DNA of 64,000 bases from an uncultured Alphaproteobacteria bacterium (GTDB taxonomy: Bacteria > Pseudomonadota > Alphaproteobacteria > Rhodobacterales > Rhodobacteraceae): NCBI GenBank assembly GCA_902578545.1, contig CACHDI010000007.1:1-64000 (forward strand), written 5' to 3'. Numbering within the stretch: position 1 is the stretch's first letter; each line of letters opens with the position of its first letter. The notes beneath the pieces were generated by a model, which was not told the origin of the DNA, did no database searches, and saw only the letters and a list, made by a program, of their open reading frames with translations. Shown piece after piece: positions 45,940 through 54,405 of the stretch. Both the position numbers and the translations under genes were made by a program.

Positions 45940-47215
45940 AACAACATTTATAAATGCGGTTTTGATTGATCCCAAATCTAATACTCTCACAAATGGATCC
46001 CTTACAATTGAGGACGGTTTCATTGATAAAATTAATGGTCCTAGTAAAGGTAATATAATTGACTGTAAAAATAAATATTTAGCACCAGGGGTTATAGATC
46101 TAGGTGTTCATATCTGTGAACCTGGAGAAAGACATAAAGAAAGTTTTAAATCAGCAAGTATGGCAGCTGCTTCTGGAGGTGTTACCTCTATTGTAACGTT
46201 TCCAAATACAATTCCAGTAATTGATAATCCTGAGTTACTCGAATTTTTTATGAAAAGAGCAAGAGAATCTAGTAAAGTTAGAATATTACCAACTGCTGCT
46301 ATTACAAAGAAAGTTGAAGGAAAAGAAATTTCTGAACTAAGTTTTTTACAAGATGCTGGAGCTATTGCATTTACAAATGGCCTAAAAACTATAAAAGACC
46401 CTAAAATTCTATTAAGAGCCTTAAATTATGCTTCATCTTTACAGAGTTTATTTATCGGTCACTGTGAAGATTATTATTTGTCAAATAAAGTATCTGCTAC
46501 TTCAAGTCTTTTTTCAACAAAGATGGGTTTATCGTCTGCTCCAAGAGAAACTGAATTGATGGGTCTAGAAAGAGATACTCTATTATCAGATTTAGCTAAG
46601 GTGAATTATCATGCAGCCCAAATAACTACAAAAAAAAGTTTTTTGAAAATTAAAGAGCTTAAATCAAAGAAAAATAATATTAGTGCTGGAATATCAATCC
46701 ACCATCTCCTTTTTGATGAGTCTTACATAGAAAATTATAGAACATTTTTTAAGCTAAGACCTCCATTAAGATCTATTTCAGATAAAGAGTTTATATTAAA
46801 AAATATTAAAGATGACACTATAGATACCATCAGTTCTTTTCATTTACCACAAGATGAAGAAAGTAAAAGATTACCTTTTGAAAAAGCCGCCTTTGGGGCA
46901 ATTGGATTACAAACTTTATTACCAGCTTGTCTTAAATTAGTACATGATAAAATTTTAGACCTACCTACGCTATTTAAAAAAATATCATTAAATCCTGCAA
47001 AATTATTAAATTTAAAATCTGGAATTTTAAAAGAAGATTACCCTGCCGATTTAATTCTTTTTGATCCTGACAAACCATTTACAGTTGATAGATTCAAACT
47101 TTTATCAAAAGCAAAAAATACACCATTTGACGGGTATAAATTATATGGTGAAGTACTAAAAACATTTGTAAAAGGTAACGAAATTTATAAATCAAGGAAT
47201 GCAATTGATACCTGA
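45926..47215 (+). CDS. Dihydroorotase-like protein, probably non-catalytic (PyrC'/PyrX type)
   Basis: The 429-residue protein has the amidohydrolase fold of type I dihydroorotase (GVTSIVTFPNTIPVIDNPEL, FIGHCEDYYLS, GISIHHLLFD), but metal and substrate residues are changed. In the first metal motif (consensus DxHxHxREPG) the first histidine is Gly60 and the arginine is Cys64. In the last (consensus TDHAPH) the catalytic aspartate is Phe305 and the final histidine is Gln309. A catalytic binuclear site is therefore unlikely. Inactive PyrC' proteins that scaffold PyrB are known in Pseudomonas, and the overlap with pyrB fits that role. A second ATG lies at 45932. Confidence 0.85.
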   Translation: MKMSKTTFINAVLIDPKSNTLTNGSLTIEDGFIDKINGPSKGNIIDCKNKYLAPGVIDLGVHICEPGERHKESFKSASMAAASGGVTSIVTFPNTIPVIDNPELLEFFMKRARESSKVRILPTAAITKKVEGKEISELSFLQDAGAIAFTNGLKTIKDPKILLRALNYASSLQSLFIGHCEDYYLSNKVSATSSLFSTKMGLSSAPRETELMGLERDTLLSDLAKVNYHAAQITTKKSFLKIKELKSKKNNISAGISIHHLLFDESYIENYRTFFKLRPPLRSISDKEFILKNIKDDTIDTISSFHLPQDEESKRLPFEKAAFGAIGLQTLLPACLKLVHDKILDLPTLFKKISLNPAKLLNLKSGILKEDYPADLILFDPDKPFTVDRFKLLSKAKNTPFDGYKLYGEVLKTFVKGNEIYKSRNAIDT

Positions 47216-47849
47216 TGTTTTAAGATTTTGGGGAGCATCTCCAACAGCAAATGATGGTTTAATCTGGGTTTTTTGTATTTTTTTTATTTCCTACCTAGTC
47301 GGTTCTATTCCTTTTGGAGTTCTTATATCCAAACTTTATAAATTAGGTGATATTAGGAGTACGGGCTCCGGAAATATAGGTGCAACAAACGTTTTAAGAA
47401 CAGGAAGCAAATCAGCAGCTTTTCTTACCTTAATCATGGACATAGCTAAAGGTTCAATTGTTGTATTTTTAGCTGGAGAATTCTTTGGAATTACTGCTTC
47501 ACATTTTGCTGCATTTGGAGTTTTTATTGGCCACCTCTTTTCTATTTTTTTATTTTTTAAGGGTGGTAAAGGAGTAGCTACATTTATTGGAATACAGATA
47601 ATTTTAAATATTTATATTGGTATTTTTGTTTGTATGGTGTGGATATTTATTGCTTTAACAACAAGGTTTTCGTCTTTATCTTCATTAATTTCGTCTATTT
47701 TTTCTTTATTAATTTTAGTAATAATAAACGATTTGAGTTATGTTTGGGTCCAAACTATAATGATTTTATTAATAATAATCAGTCATAGAAAAAATATTTA
47801 TAACTTAATATCGGGAAAAGAGAGTAAAATAAAAATTATTAAATATTAA
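47199..47849 (+). CDS. plsY: Acyl-phosphate glycerol-3-phosphate acyltransferase
   Basis: PlsY makes lysophosphatidate from acyl-phosphate and glycerol-3-phosphate, the first step of phospholipid synthesis. The 216-residue membrane protein has about five helices and the active-site loops GSIPFGVLISKLYKLGDIRS, GSGNIGATNVLRTG and FKGGKGVATFIG. It overlaps the pyrC-like gene by 17 bases, and its end overlaps gshA by 4 bases tail to tail. In most Alphaproteobacteria dprA and topA follow; here they do not. Confidence 0.95.
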   Translation: MQLIPDVLRFWGASPTANDGLIWVFCIFFISYLVGSIPFGVLISKLYKLGDIRSTGSGNIGATNVLRTGSKSAAFLTLIMDIAKGSIVVFLAGEFFGITASHFAAFGVFIGHLFSIFLFFKGGKGVATFIGIQIILNIYIGIFVCMVWIFIALTTRFSSLSSLISSIFSLLILVIINDLSYVWVQTIMILLIIISHRKNIYNLISGKESKIKIIKY

Positions 47850-49207
47850 TATGAATATTCATTATAAATTTGCTTTATATTTTTTGACCAATCTTTATTG
47901 TATTTAATGAGCATTTCGTCGGCCAAAGAAATACCCTGTTCTAAACTTGAAAACAAAGGAGACAAAAAATCACATTCATTCTGCTTCGTTCCATGAATAT
48001 TTATTTTTTTCCTATTTTTCAGTCCATTCTCAGAAAGTTTAAGTATTTCATTAGCCAACTCTTTGACAGTTTTATTTTGTATTTTAGCATCAAAACCTAA
48101 TTTTGAAACATCCTTGTAAAGTTTGTGACGCTCTTCACATGTCCATTCTTTGCAAATGTCCCAAGCTGCATCTAATGCATTTTTGTCATAAATTATTCCT
48201 ACCCAAAATGCTGGAAGAGCACAAATTCTGGACCATGGGCCTGCATCCGCTCCACGCATTTCGATAAATTGTTTTAACCTTACTTCTGGAAAAATTGTGG
48301 TTAGATGATCAACCCAATCTGATAATTTAGGTTTTTCATTAGGAAGAATTGATAATCTGCCCTCTAAAAATTCTCTAAAGGATAGACCCAAAGCATTGAT
48401 GTATTTATTATTCCTTTTGATAAAATACATAGGAACATCTAATGCGTAATCTACCCACGACTCAAATCCATATCCTTCATCAAAAACAAAGGGGAGCATA
48501 CCTGTTCTTGATTTATCCGTATCGTGCCAAATTCTTGACCTGAAACTTTTAAATCCAGTAACTTTTCCTTCAAAAAATGGAGATGCAGCAAATAAAGCGG
48601 TTGCTAGAGGCTGTATTGCCAATCCAACTCTCATTTTTTGTACCATATCTGATTCCGAACTATAATCTAGATTCACTTGTACAGTACATGTTCTAAACAT
48701 CATTTTAGTTCCGTGAGAACCAACTTTTTCCATATATGGTGCCATTAATTTATACCTATCTTTTGGCATGATTGGCATTTCGTCATGCAACCATTCTGGG
48801 GCAGATCCAAGTCCAATAAATCCAGAACCAATTCTATCTGCAATTGTTTTAACCTCAGCTAAATGAGTGGCTACCTCTAAACACGTTTCATGAACATTAT
48901 CTAGAAGTCCTCCTGATAGTTCTAATTGACCACCTGGTTCCAATGTAATGTTTGCATCTCCTTTTTTAAGGCCTATAATAAGATCGTTTTCTTTAATAGG
49001 TGTCCACCCAAAAGTTTCAATAAGTCCCTTTAAAACACCAAGCACTGAACAATTACCTTTATAGGGTAATGGCTTTAAATTACTTTTTATAAAGCCAAAC
49101 TTTTCATGTTCTGTTCCAATTTTCCATGAGCTTTTAGGTTTGCAACCATCCTCTAAGTATTGGACAAGTTGATTTTTGCCTTCTACTACTACATTCAATT
49201 TAGACAT
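47846..49207 (-). CDS. gshA: Glutamate-cysteine ligase, plant/alphaproteobacterial type
   Basis: It catalyses the first and limiting step of glutathione synthesis. The 453-residue protein is of the GCS2 (plant-like) class: KIGTEHEKFGF near the start, LEPGGQLELSGG, MMFRTCTVQVNLDYSSE and LFAASPFFEGK. AGGATAGG lies 7 bases before the ATG. It follows rsmE on the same strand; the ubiA-rsmE-gshA neighbourhood is common in Alphaproteobacteria. Glutathione synthetase (gshB) is not in the window. Confidence 0.95.
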   Translation of the reverse strand: MSKLNVVVEGKNQLVQYLEDGCKPKSSWKIGTEHEKFGFIKSNLKPLPYKGNCSVLGVLKGLIETFGWTPIKENDLIIGLKKGDANITLEPGGQLELSGGLLDNVHETCLEVATHLAEVKTIADRIGSGFIGLGSAPEWLHDEMPIMPKDRYKLMAPYMEKVGSHGTKMMFRTCTVQVNLDYSSESDMVQKMRVGLAIQPLATALFAASPFFEGKVTGFKSFRSRIWHDTDKSRTGMLPFVFDEGYGFESWVDYALDVPMYFIKRNNKYINALGLSFREFLEGRLSILPNEKPKLSDWVDHLTTIFPEVRLKQFIEMRGADAGPWSRICALPAFWVGIIYDKNALDAAWDICKEWTCEERHKLYKDVSKLGFDAKIQNKTVKELANEILKLSENGLKNRKKINIHGTKQNECDFLSPLFSSLEQGISLADEMLIKYNKDWSKNIKQIYNEYSY

Positions 49208-49265
49208 TTTTTACCTATCCTTATCCAAAAAAATAAAGAGCTTCTAAAAAAAAAGGAATTTTGAT

Positions 49266-50015
49266 TTAATCATGCGCCCAATTCCCAAAATAACTTTGCC
49301 AAATACTTACTGCTGAGACTATAGCCGTTTCTGCTCTTAAAATCTGCTTCCCTAAACTAACATTTTTTACAAATGGAAAATTATCTAAAAGAGTCTTTTC
49401 TTTTTCTGAAAATCCACCTTCTGGACCTACTAAGATGGCAGCTGGAGATGGTTTTAAATTATGAAATACTTTAAAAATAGGATCACCGTCTAATTTTTCG
49501 TCACAAAAAAATAAAATTCTGTTGTTATCCCATTCATTTAAAACATTTTCAAGTTTATTTAAATCAAGTAAATTTGGGATCCATGTACTTCCACATTGTT
49601 GAGCAGAGCTAATCATTATTTTTTTATTTCTTTTTTTATTGAAATAATGAATGTCCGTAAAATCAGTGGTAATAGGTATTATAGTTTTAACACCTAATTC
49701 AACACACTTTTCAATAACTAAATCTGTCCTTGATTTTTTTAATGGAGAAAAAAGAACGAATAAATCAGATGGGACTATTAATTCATTTAATAAATAATTT
49801 ATTTTTAATCTTACTTCTTTTTTTGAAAGTTCTACTATTTCACAATTGAATTCACCTGAATATCCATCAATTAAATTTATAATATCACCTTCTTTACTTC
49901 TTTTAACATCAATCAAATAATGTATTTGATCTTTTGTTAAATAATAATATCCTTTTGAAGCATATAATTTAGCAAGGTTAACTTCGCTGTAGAGTCTAGT
50001 AATATTCTTAGTCAC
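49266..50015 (-). CDS. rsmE: 16S rRNA (uracil1498-N3)-methyltransferase
   Basis: RsmE is a SPOUT-class enzyme that methylates U1498 of 16S rRNA. The C-terminal knot has AAILVGPEGGFSEKEK and SLGKQILRAETAIVSAV. I place the start at GTG 50015 (249 residues), because AAGGA (50029-50025) lies 9 bases upstream and the protein then begins TKNITRLYSEV as in the family. The ATG at 50039 would add 8 residues with no ribosome site and would run across the ubiA start. Confidence 0.92.
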   Translation of the reverse strand: MTKNITRLYSEVNLAKLYASKGYYYLTKDQIHYLIDVKRSKEGDIINLIDGYSGEFNCEIVELSKKEVRLKINYLLNELIVPSDLFVLFSPLKKSRTDLVIEKCVELGVKTIIPITTDFTDIHYFNKKRNKKIMISSAQQCGSTWIPNLLDLNKLENVLNEWDNNRILFFCDEKLDGDPIFKVFHNLKPSPAAILVGPEGGFSEKEKTLLDNFPFVKNVSLGKQILRAETAIVSAVSIWQSYFGNWAHD

Positions 50016-50019
50016 TTTT

Positions 50020-50029
50020 GGAGATCCTT
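50020..50029. promoter_or_regulatory. Overlapping opposite-strand ribosome sites of rsmE and ubiA
   Basis: The 10 bases GGAGATCCTT give a Shine-Dalgarno GGAG for ubiA on the plus strand (6 bases before TTG 50030). Read on the minus strand they give AAGGA for rsmE (9 bases before GTG 50015). Both start decisions rest on this element. Confidence 0.6.
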
Positions 50030-50989
50030 TTGAATTCATTAAAAAAAAATATAGTTAAGATCCCAGATTCATCCGAAGGAAATTTTGTAATTAAGTATTT
50101 TCCAAATTGGAGTATCCCATATCTTCATCTTAGCCGAGCAGATAGACCAACAGGAACTTGGCTACTTTTGTTACCATGCTTATTCGGTATATTACTAGCC
50201 TGCATCGAAAAAAACAACTTCAGTATTTCATTTTATGAGATTTGGTTGCTTATAGCTTGTTCAATAGGAGCATTTTTAATGCGTGGAGCTGGTTGTACTT
50301 GGAACGATATTTTAGACAAAGACTATGATGCTAAAGTTAAAAGAACACAAAATCGACCTATTCCATCCGGTCAGGTTACCATCAGGAGAGCAATCTATTG
50401 GATGATAGTTCAATCTTTATTAGCTTTTACAATTTTATTAACATTCAACAAATTTAGCATTTTGATTGCCTGTTTATCTCTTCTATTAGTTGCAATTTAC
50501 CCACTTGCTAAAAGATTTACCTGGTGGCCACAAATTTTCCTTGGGTTGGCATTTAACTGGGGCGTTTTAGTTGGTTACTCGGCAATTACTAATGAATTAT
50601 CTGTTTCAGTATTTTTAATGTATTTAGCCTGTATTTTTTGGACTCTTTTTTATGATACCATATATGCATTACAAGATATTAAAGATGATACTCTTATTGG
50701 AGTTAAATCAACTGCAAGATTATTTGGAAAAAAAATAAAAAATTGGTTATTTTTATTTATAATATTATTCTTAAGCCTATTAACCATAAGTATTTTATTA
50801 ACAAATAATGTCGATAATTATTTTAGAATAACCATTTTCTTTATTGGCATGAGTATTTTACTTTTTCACCTAATTTTCCAAATTAAAAATTTAAATGTTT
50901 CATCAACTATTTCAGCACTTAAAACTTTTAAATCAAATAGAAATTCAGGATTTATAGTAGTTTTAACTTTAATCGGAATTTCGATATAA
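50030..50989 (+). CDS. ubiA: 4-hydroxybenzoate polyprenyltransferase
   Basis: UbiA attaches the polyprenyl tail to 4-hydroxybenzoate in ubiquinone synthesis. The protein (319 residues from TTG 50030) is a membrane enzyme with SRADRPTGTWLLLLPCLFG, the first aspartate-rich motif CTWNDILDKDYDAKVKRTQN and the second DTIYALQDIKDD. TTG 50030 is chosen because GGAG is 6 bases upstream; the TTG at 50018 has no such site. It is divergent from rsmE with only 14 bases between the start codons, so each promoter must lie inside the neighbour. Confidence 0.95.
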   Translation: MNSLKKNIVKIPDSSEGNFVIKYFPNWSIPYLHLSRADRPTGTWLLLLPCLFGILLACIEKNNFSISFYEIWLLIACSIGAFLMRGAGCTWNDILDKDYDAKVKRTQNRPIPSGQVTIRRAIYWMIVQSLLAFTILLTFNKFSILIACLSLLLVAIYPLAKRFTWWPQIFLGLAFNWGVLVGYSAITNELSVSVFLMYLACIFWTLFYDTIYALQDIKDDTLIGVKSTARLFGKKIKNWLFLFIILFLSLLTISILLTNNVDNYFRITIFFIGMSILLFHLIFQIKNLNVSSTISALKTFKSNRNSGFIVVLTLIGISI

Positions 50990-51004
50990 CTAGAAACTAA
51001 TTTA

Positions 51005-51487
51005 TTACCAATCCTTTAACGATAATTCATCCTCTTCTTTACTTTGAACCCAAGAACTATGTGTTTTATAATGCTCTTTTTTCCAAATGGGTGCCCTACT
51101 TTTTAGAAAATCCATAATAAACTCAGCAGACTTAAATGATTCCTTTCTATGTGCCGAAGCAGTAATAACTAAAACAATGTTATCCCCTATTTTTAAATTA
51201 CCTACTCTATGAATTACTTTAACAAAATTTATTTCCCATCTTTTTTGTGCGTCTCGACATATAGTAATTATTGCTTTTTCAGTCATTCCAGGGTAATGCT
51301 CTAATTCAAGGGAGACCAATTCTTCTTTCTCTTTTTGAGTATCTCGAACTACTCCTATAAAGTTGGCAATTCCGCCAATTATTTTTCTTGTTCCTATGGA
51401 TTTAATTTCTGCATTTACATCAAAATCATCTTTTTGAATGTTTACTGATATAAAACAGTTATTTATTTTTTTATTCAAGTTATCCAC
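51005..51487 (-). CDS. moaE: Molybdopterin synthase catalytic subunit MoaE
   Basis: MoaE, with thiocarboxylated MoaD, converts cyclic pyranopterin monophosphate to molybdopterin. The 160-residue protein has GGIANFIGVVRD, LELEHYPGMTEK and VIHRVGNLKIGDNIVLV. The catalytic lysine region is ASAHRKESFKSAEFIMDFLK followed by SRAPIWKKE. It overlaps moaD by 8 bases, so the two subunits are translationally coupled. Confidence 0.95.
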   Translation of the reverse strand: MDNLNKKINNCFISVNIQKDDFDVNAEIKSIGTRKIIGGIANFIGVVRDTQKEKEELVSLELEHYPGMTEKAIITICRDAQKRWEINFVKVIHRVGNLKIGDNIVLVITASAHRKESFKSAEFIMDFLKSRAPIWKKEHYKTHSSWVQSKEEDELSLKDW

Positions 51488-51728
51488 CTGTCATTGGAGG
51501 AAAAAAAGCAACTTCTTTTACATTTTTAATAGATACATTTAAATTTTGTATTAATTTTTGGTCGACAGCAACTCTTATCGACTTTATGTCTTCAAAAGCT
51601 AAAGCATATTTTTGATCAGTTCTTATAAGTTCTTTTATTAGATCATGAACATTTTCAGATTGAACTTCTAATTCCTCAAATGGAACACCTATTTTTTCTC
51701 GAAGCCAAGAAAAATACAAAATTTTCAT
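51480..51728 (-). CDS. moaD: Molybdopterin synthase sulfur carrier subunit MoaD
   Basis: MoaD is a ubiquitin-like carrier whose C-terminal glycine is thiocarboxylated. The 82-residue protein starts MKILYFSWLREKIGV and ends FFPPMTGG with the required Gly-Gly terminus. It lies between pgsA (3 bases upstream) and moaE (overlapping), as in many Alphaproteobacteria. Confidence 0.94.
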   Translation of the reverse strand: MKILYFSWLREKIGVPFEELEVQSENVHDLIKELIRTDQKYALAFEDIKSIRVAVDQKLIQNLNVSIKNVKEVAFFPPMTGG

Positions 51729-51731
51729 AAT

Positions 51732-52295
51732 TTAATCTTCCAAAATTTTTAGCGATTTTATAAAATATACTAGACCTGTGTATAATGCAATAAACGCTGA
51801 AATCCATAAGAAAACTATTCCTATATAATAAAATTTAACATTCCAAATGAAATTTTGTGTAGATGTAAGAAGCAAAATAATAGCTAACATTTGGCAAGCA
51901 GTTTTATATTTTGATAAGGTTAATACATCAAAAATATTATTTTTAGTGCCAAAAAACTCCCGAATTCCAGAAACTAGAATTTCTCTAGTAATTATTAATA
52001 TGCTCGGTATACCAATGATATAACCGTATTTATCTTTAAAAACAAGAGTGAGAAAACATAAAACCAATATAATCAATAACTTATCTGCTATAGGATCTAA
52101 CATTTTTCCTAGCTTAGATCTTTGATTAAGTTTTCTAGCAATAAAGCCATCCAAAAAATCTGTAACAGAACATAGAAAAAAAATGATTAATACAATGAAA
52201 CAACCCCATTCCTTGGTATCTATTAACAGAATAAAAGGTATAAATGATGCACCAATTATTCTTAATATAGTAAGAGAATTGGGGATATTAATCAT
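51732..52295 (-). CDS. pgsA: CDP-diacylglycerol-glycerol-3-phosphate 3-phosphatidyltransferase
   Basis: PgsA makes phosphatidylglycerol phosphate from CDP-diacylglycerol. The 187-residue membrane protein begins INIPNSLTILRI and has the CDP-alcohol phosphotransferase motif DG-AR-G-D-D in DFLDGFIARKLNQRSKLGKM followed by LDPIADKL. It sits 16 bases after uvrC and 3 bases before moaD, forming a uvrC-pgsA-moaD-moaE transcript. Confidence 0.95.
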   Translation of the reverse strand: MINIPNSLTILRIIGASFIPFILLIDTKEWGCFIVLIIFFLCSVTDFLDGFIARKLNQRSKLGKMLDPIADKLLIILVLCFLTLVFKDKYGYIIGIPSILIITREILVSGIREFFGTKNNIFDVLTLSKYKTACQMLAIILLLTSTQNFIWNVKFYYIGIVFLWISAFIALYTGLVYFIKSLKILED

Positions 52296-52311
52296 TACAA
52301 TTGTTACCTAT

Positions 52312-54150
52312 CTAGTCGTTTGTATTAAAAAAATTATAAATTTGCTCTGCTAAATTACGAGAAATTCCTTGAACCTTTTGTAATTCATTAACTGATGCTT
52401 TAGAAACCTCTTTAGTTGAACCAAACCTCATAAGCAAATTTTTTCTTCTTATCCCTCCCAATCCTGTTATTTCGTCTAGTCTTGTACTCATTAAAGATTT
52501 ACTTCTTTTTTGTCTGTGTGCTCCAATGACATATCTATGAACTTCATCTCTTAGTCTTTGGAGAAAATATCTCAAGGGATCATTATTAGAAATCTCAAGT
52601 TCATTATTTTTGTTATGATAAAATTTTTCTAATCCTGAATTTCTTTTTTCACCTTTCGCAATTGCAACAATTGGAATATTACCATAACCAATATCATGAA
52701 GATAATTTTGTATAACAGATAACTGACCTTTACCTCCGTCTAGGATAATAACATCAGGTATTTTTAAATCTTGAGTATTTTTTTTCTTAAATCTTCGTGA
52801 AAAGACATGTTGCATCATAGAAGTATCGTCTCTATTTCCTAATTCACTTATCTTAATATTGAACTTACGATATTCTGATTTCATAAGACCATCCGGCCCA
52901 GAAACTACCATAGCACCTACTGCATAAGCTCCCTGAATATGTGAATTATCGTATACTTCAATTCTTTCTGGAGAATTTTTGAGATTAAGTAAATCTGCCA
53001 TTTTTAAAAGTAGATTTTTTTGTGTTGAGTTCTCAGCCATTTTCCTCTCCAAACCTTCTTTCGCATTCCTTAAAGCATCAATAACTAATTCTTTTTTTTC
53101 TCCTTTTTGCGGATTAATAATTTTTACAATTTTACCAAGTTTTTCTGAAAAAAGTTTTTCTAATAGATTTTGATTATCTATTGTATTGGAAATTAAAATC
53201 ACCTTAGCTGGTAATCTATTTAAATAAAATTGGCCCAAAAATGCTTCCAAAATTTCTTTCTTGGTCATATCAGATGAGACTTTTGGATAATAATCTCTGT
53301 TGCCCCAGTTTTGATTATATCTTATAAAATATACTTGTACACAAGCTTGACCAGATTGAAAGTTAAGCGCAAAGATGTCAGCTTCTTTTACTTTTTGAGG
53401 ATTAATACCCTGTATAGATTGAATTCTTGATATTGCTTTGATCCTATCGCGGTAAGAAGCTGCTAGTTCGTAGTTCATCTCTTTTGAGGCCAAAATCATT
53501 TCTTTAGAAAGCTTTTTTTGAACTTCTTCTGATCTACCTCGCAAAAATTCATCAGCTGAAGCCACTAGTTTTGAATAATCAGATTTACTAATTTTACCAC
53601 AACATGGACCAGCACATCTTTTCAAATGGAAATTAAGACAGGGACGATTTCCAGCTTTAACTTCCTTATCTGTACAAGATCTTAACAAAAAAACTTTTTG
53701 TAAAGTATTGAGTGTCCTATTAACAGCCCCTGCACTTGCAAAAGGTCCATAATAGTTACCACTTCTTTTTTTTTGACCTCTGTGTTTTTCTAGACGTGGA
53801 AAATCATGCTCTGAAGAAATGAAAATATAAGGAAAAGATTTATCATCTCTTAATTGAACATTATATTTTGGTTTTAGTTGCTTTATTAAATTTTGTTCTA
53901 ATAAAAGTGCTTCTGTTTCATTTTTAGTAGTAAGAAATAACATTGAAGATGTAGCAAAAATCATTTGTTGTATTCGCAAAGAGTGGCCACTATATTTTGT
54001 ATAACTGGAAACTCTTTTTTTTAAATTTTTTGCCTTTCCTACGTATAAAGTCTTATGATTAGAATCGATCATTCTGTATACGCCTGGACTATTACTTAAA
54101 TCTTTTTGGTAGTGTTTAATCAGTTCTATACCAGTAAGAACATTATCCAT
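52312..54150 (-). CDS. uvrC: Excinuclease ABC subunit C
   Basis: UvrC makes both incisions in nucleotide excision repair. The 612-residue protein has the N-terminal GIY-YIG nuclease (SPGVYRMIDSNHKTLYVGKA), a cysteine cluster (CLNFHLKRCAGPCCG), the UVR domain near 200, and the C-terminal RNase H-like nuclease starting EVYDNSHIQGAYAVGAMVV with DVIILDGGKGQL. A helix-hairpin-helix pair ends the protein (ITGLGGIRRKNLLMRFG). The 255 bases upstream contain a terminator for the preceding gene. Confidence 0.97.
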   Translation of the reverse strand: MDNVLTGIELIKHYQKDLSNSPGVYRMIDSNHKTLYVGKAKNLKKRVSSYTKYSGHSLRIQQMIFATSSMLFLTTKNETEALLLEQNLIKQLKPKYNVQLRDDKSFPYIFISSEHDFPRLEKHRGQKKRSGNYYGPFASAGAVNRTLNTLQKVFLLRSCTDKEVKAGNRPCLNFHLKRCAGPCCGKISKSDYSKLVASADEFLRGRSEEVQKKLSKEMILASKEMNYELAASYRDRIKAISRIQSIQGINPQKVKEADIFALNFQSGQACVQVYFIRYNQNWGNRDYYPKVSSDMTKKEILEAFLGQFYLNRLPAKVILISNTIDNQNLLEKLFSEKLGKIVKIINPQKGEKKELVIDALRNAKEGLERKMAENSTQKNLLLKMADLLNLKNSPERIEVYDNSHIQGAYAVGAMVVSGPDGLMKSEYRKFNIKISELGNRDDTSMMQHVFSRRFKKKNTQDLKIPDVIILDGGKGQLSVIQNYLHDIGYGNIPIVAIAKGEKRNSGLEKFYHNKNNELEISNNDPLRYFLQRLRDEVHRYVIGAHRQKRSKSLMSTRLDEITGLGGIRRKNLLMRFGSTKEVSKASVNELQKVQGISRNLAEQIYNFFNTND

Positions 54151-54239
54151 GAATAAAGCCTTAAATTTATTTCATATTAATTAAATAATAGTTGTTGGAT
54201 TATAAAAATTGAAGGATTTATAACATAGAAATTATAGAT

Positions 54240-54267
54240 AAAAAAGTTTCCACGAAAACTGTGGAAA
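54240..54267 (-). terminator. Intrinsic terminator upstream of uvrC
   Basis: Read on the minus strand, TTTCCAC pairs with GTGGAAA around a 7-base loop (54267-54247), followed by C and six T (54245-54240). The stem has three G-C pairs. It is about 140 bases beyond the stop of the SDR gene at 54406 and 90 bases before uvrC, so the transcript it ends has a long 3' leader or is a separate small RNA. Confidence 0.5.
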
Positions 54268-54370
54268 ACGTTGGGGGTAAACATTAATTCGTGTACTAAA
54301 ACCCTTTAATTTATTAACGGTTTATTAGGTTGCCTAAAAAATGTGCAATTAGATTAACTTATTGATTTTA
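54246..54370 (-). ncRNA. Candidate small RNA or structured 3' UTR
   Basis: The minus strand between the SDR stop and the terminator at 54240-54267 has a segment richer in G and C than the surrounding spacer. It includes TTTACCCCCAACG, an unpaired C-rich stretch just before the terminator hairpin. No open frame is visible in it. The 5' end is a guess. It could equally be an untranslated end of the SDR transcript. Confidence 0.25.
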
Positions 54371-54405
54371 AATACTTTTTATAATTCATAAATATAATTT
54401 TTTGA

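Noticed and set aside
54151-54405. Replication origin in the SDR-uvrC spacer, because TGTGGAAAA resembles a DnaA box
   Set aside because: Only one or two imperfect boxes, and they are the arms of a terminator hairpin; no origin-associated genes are near.
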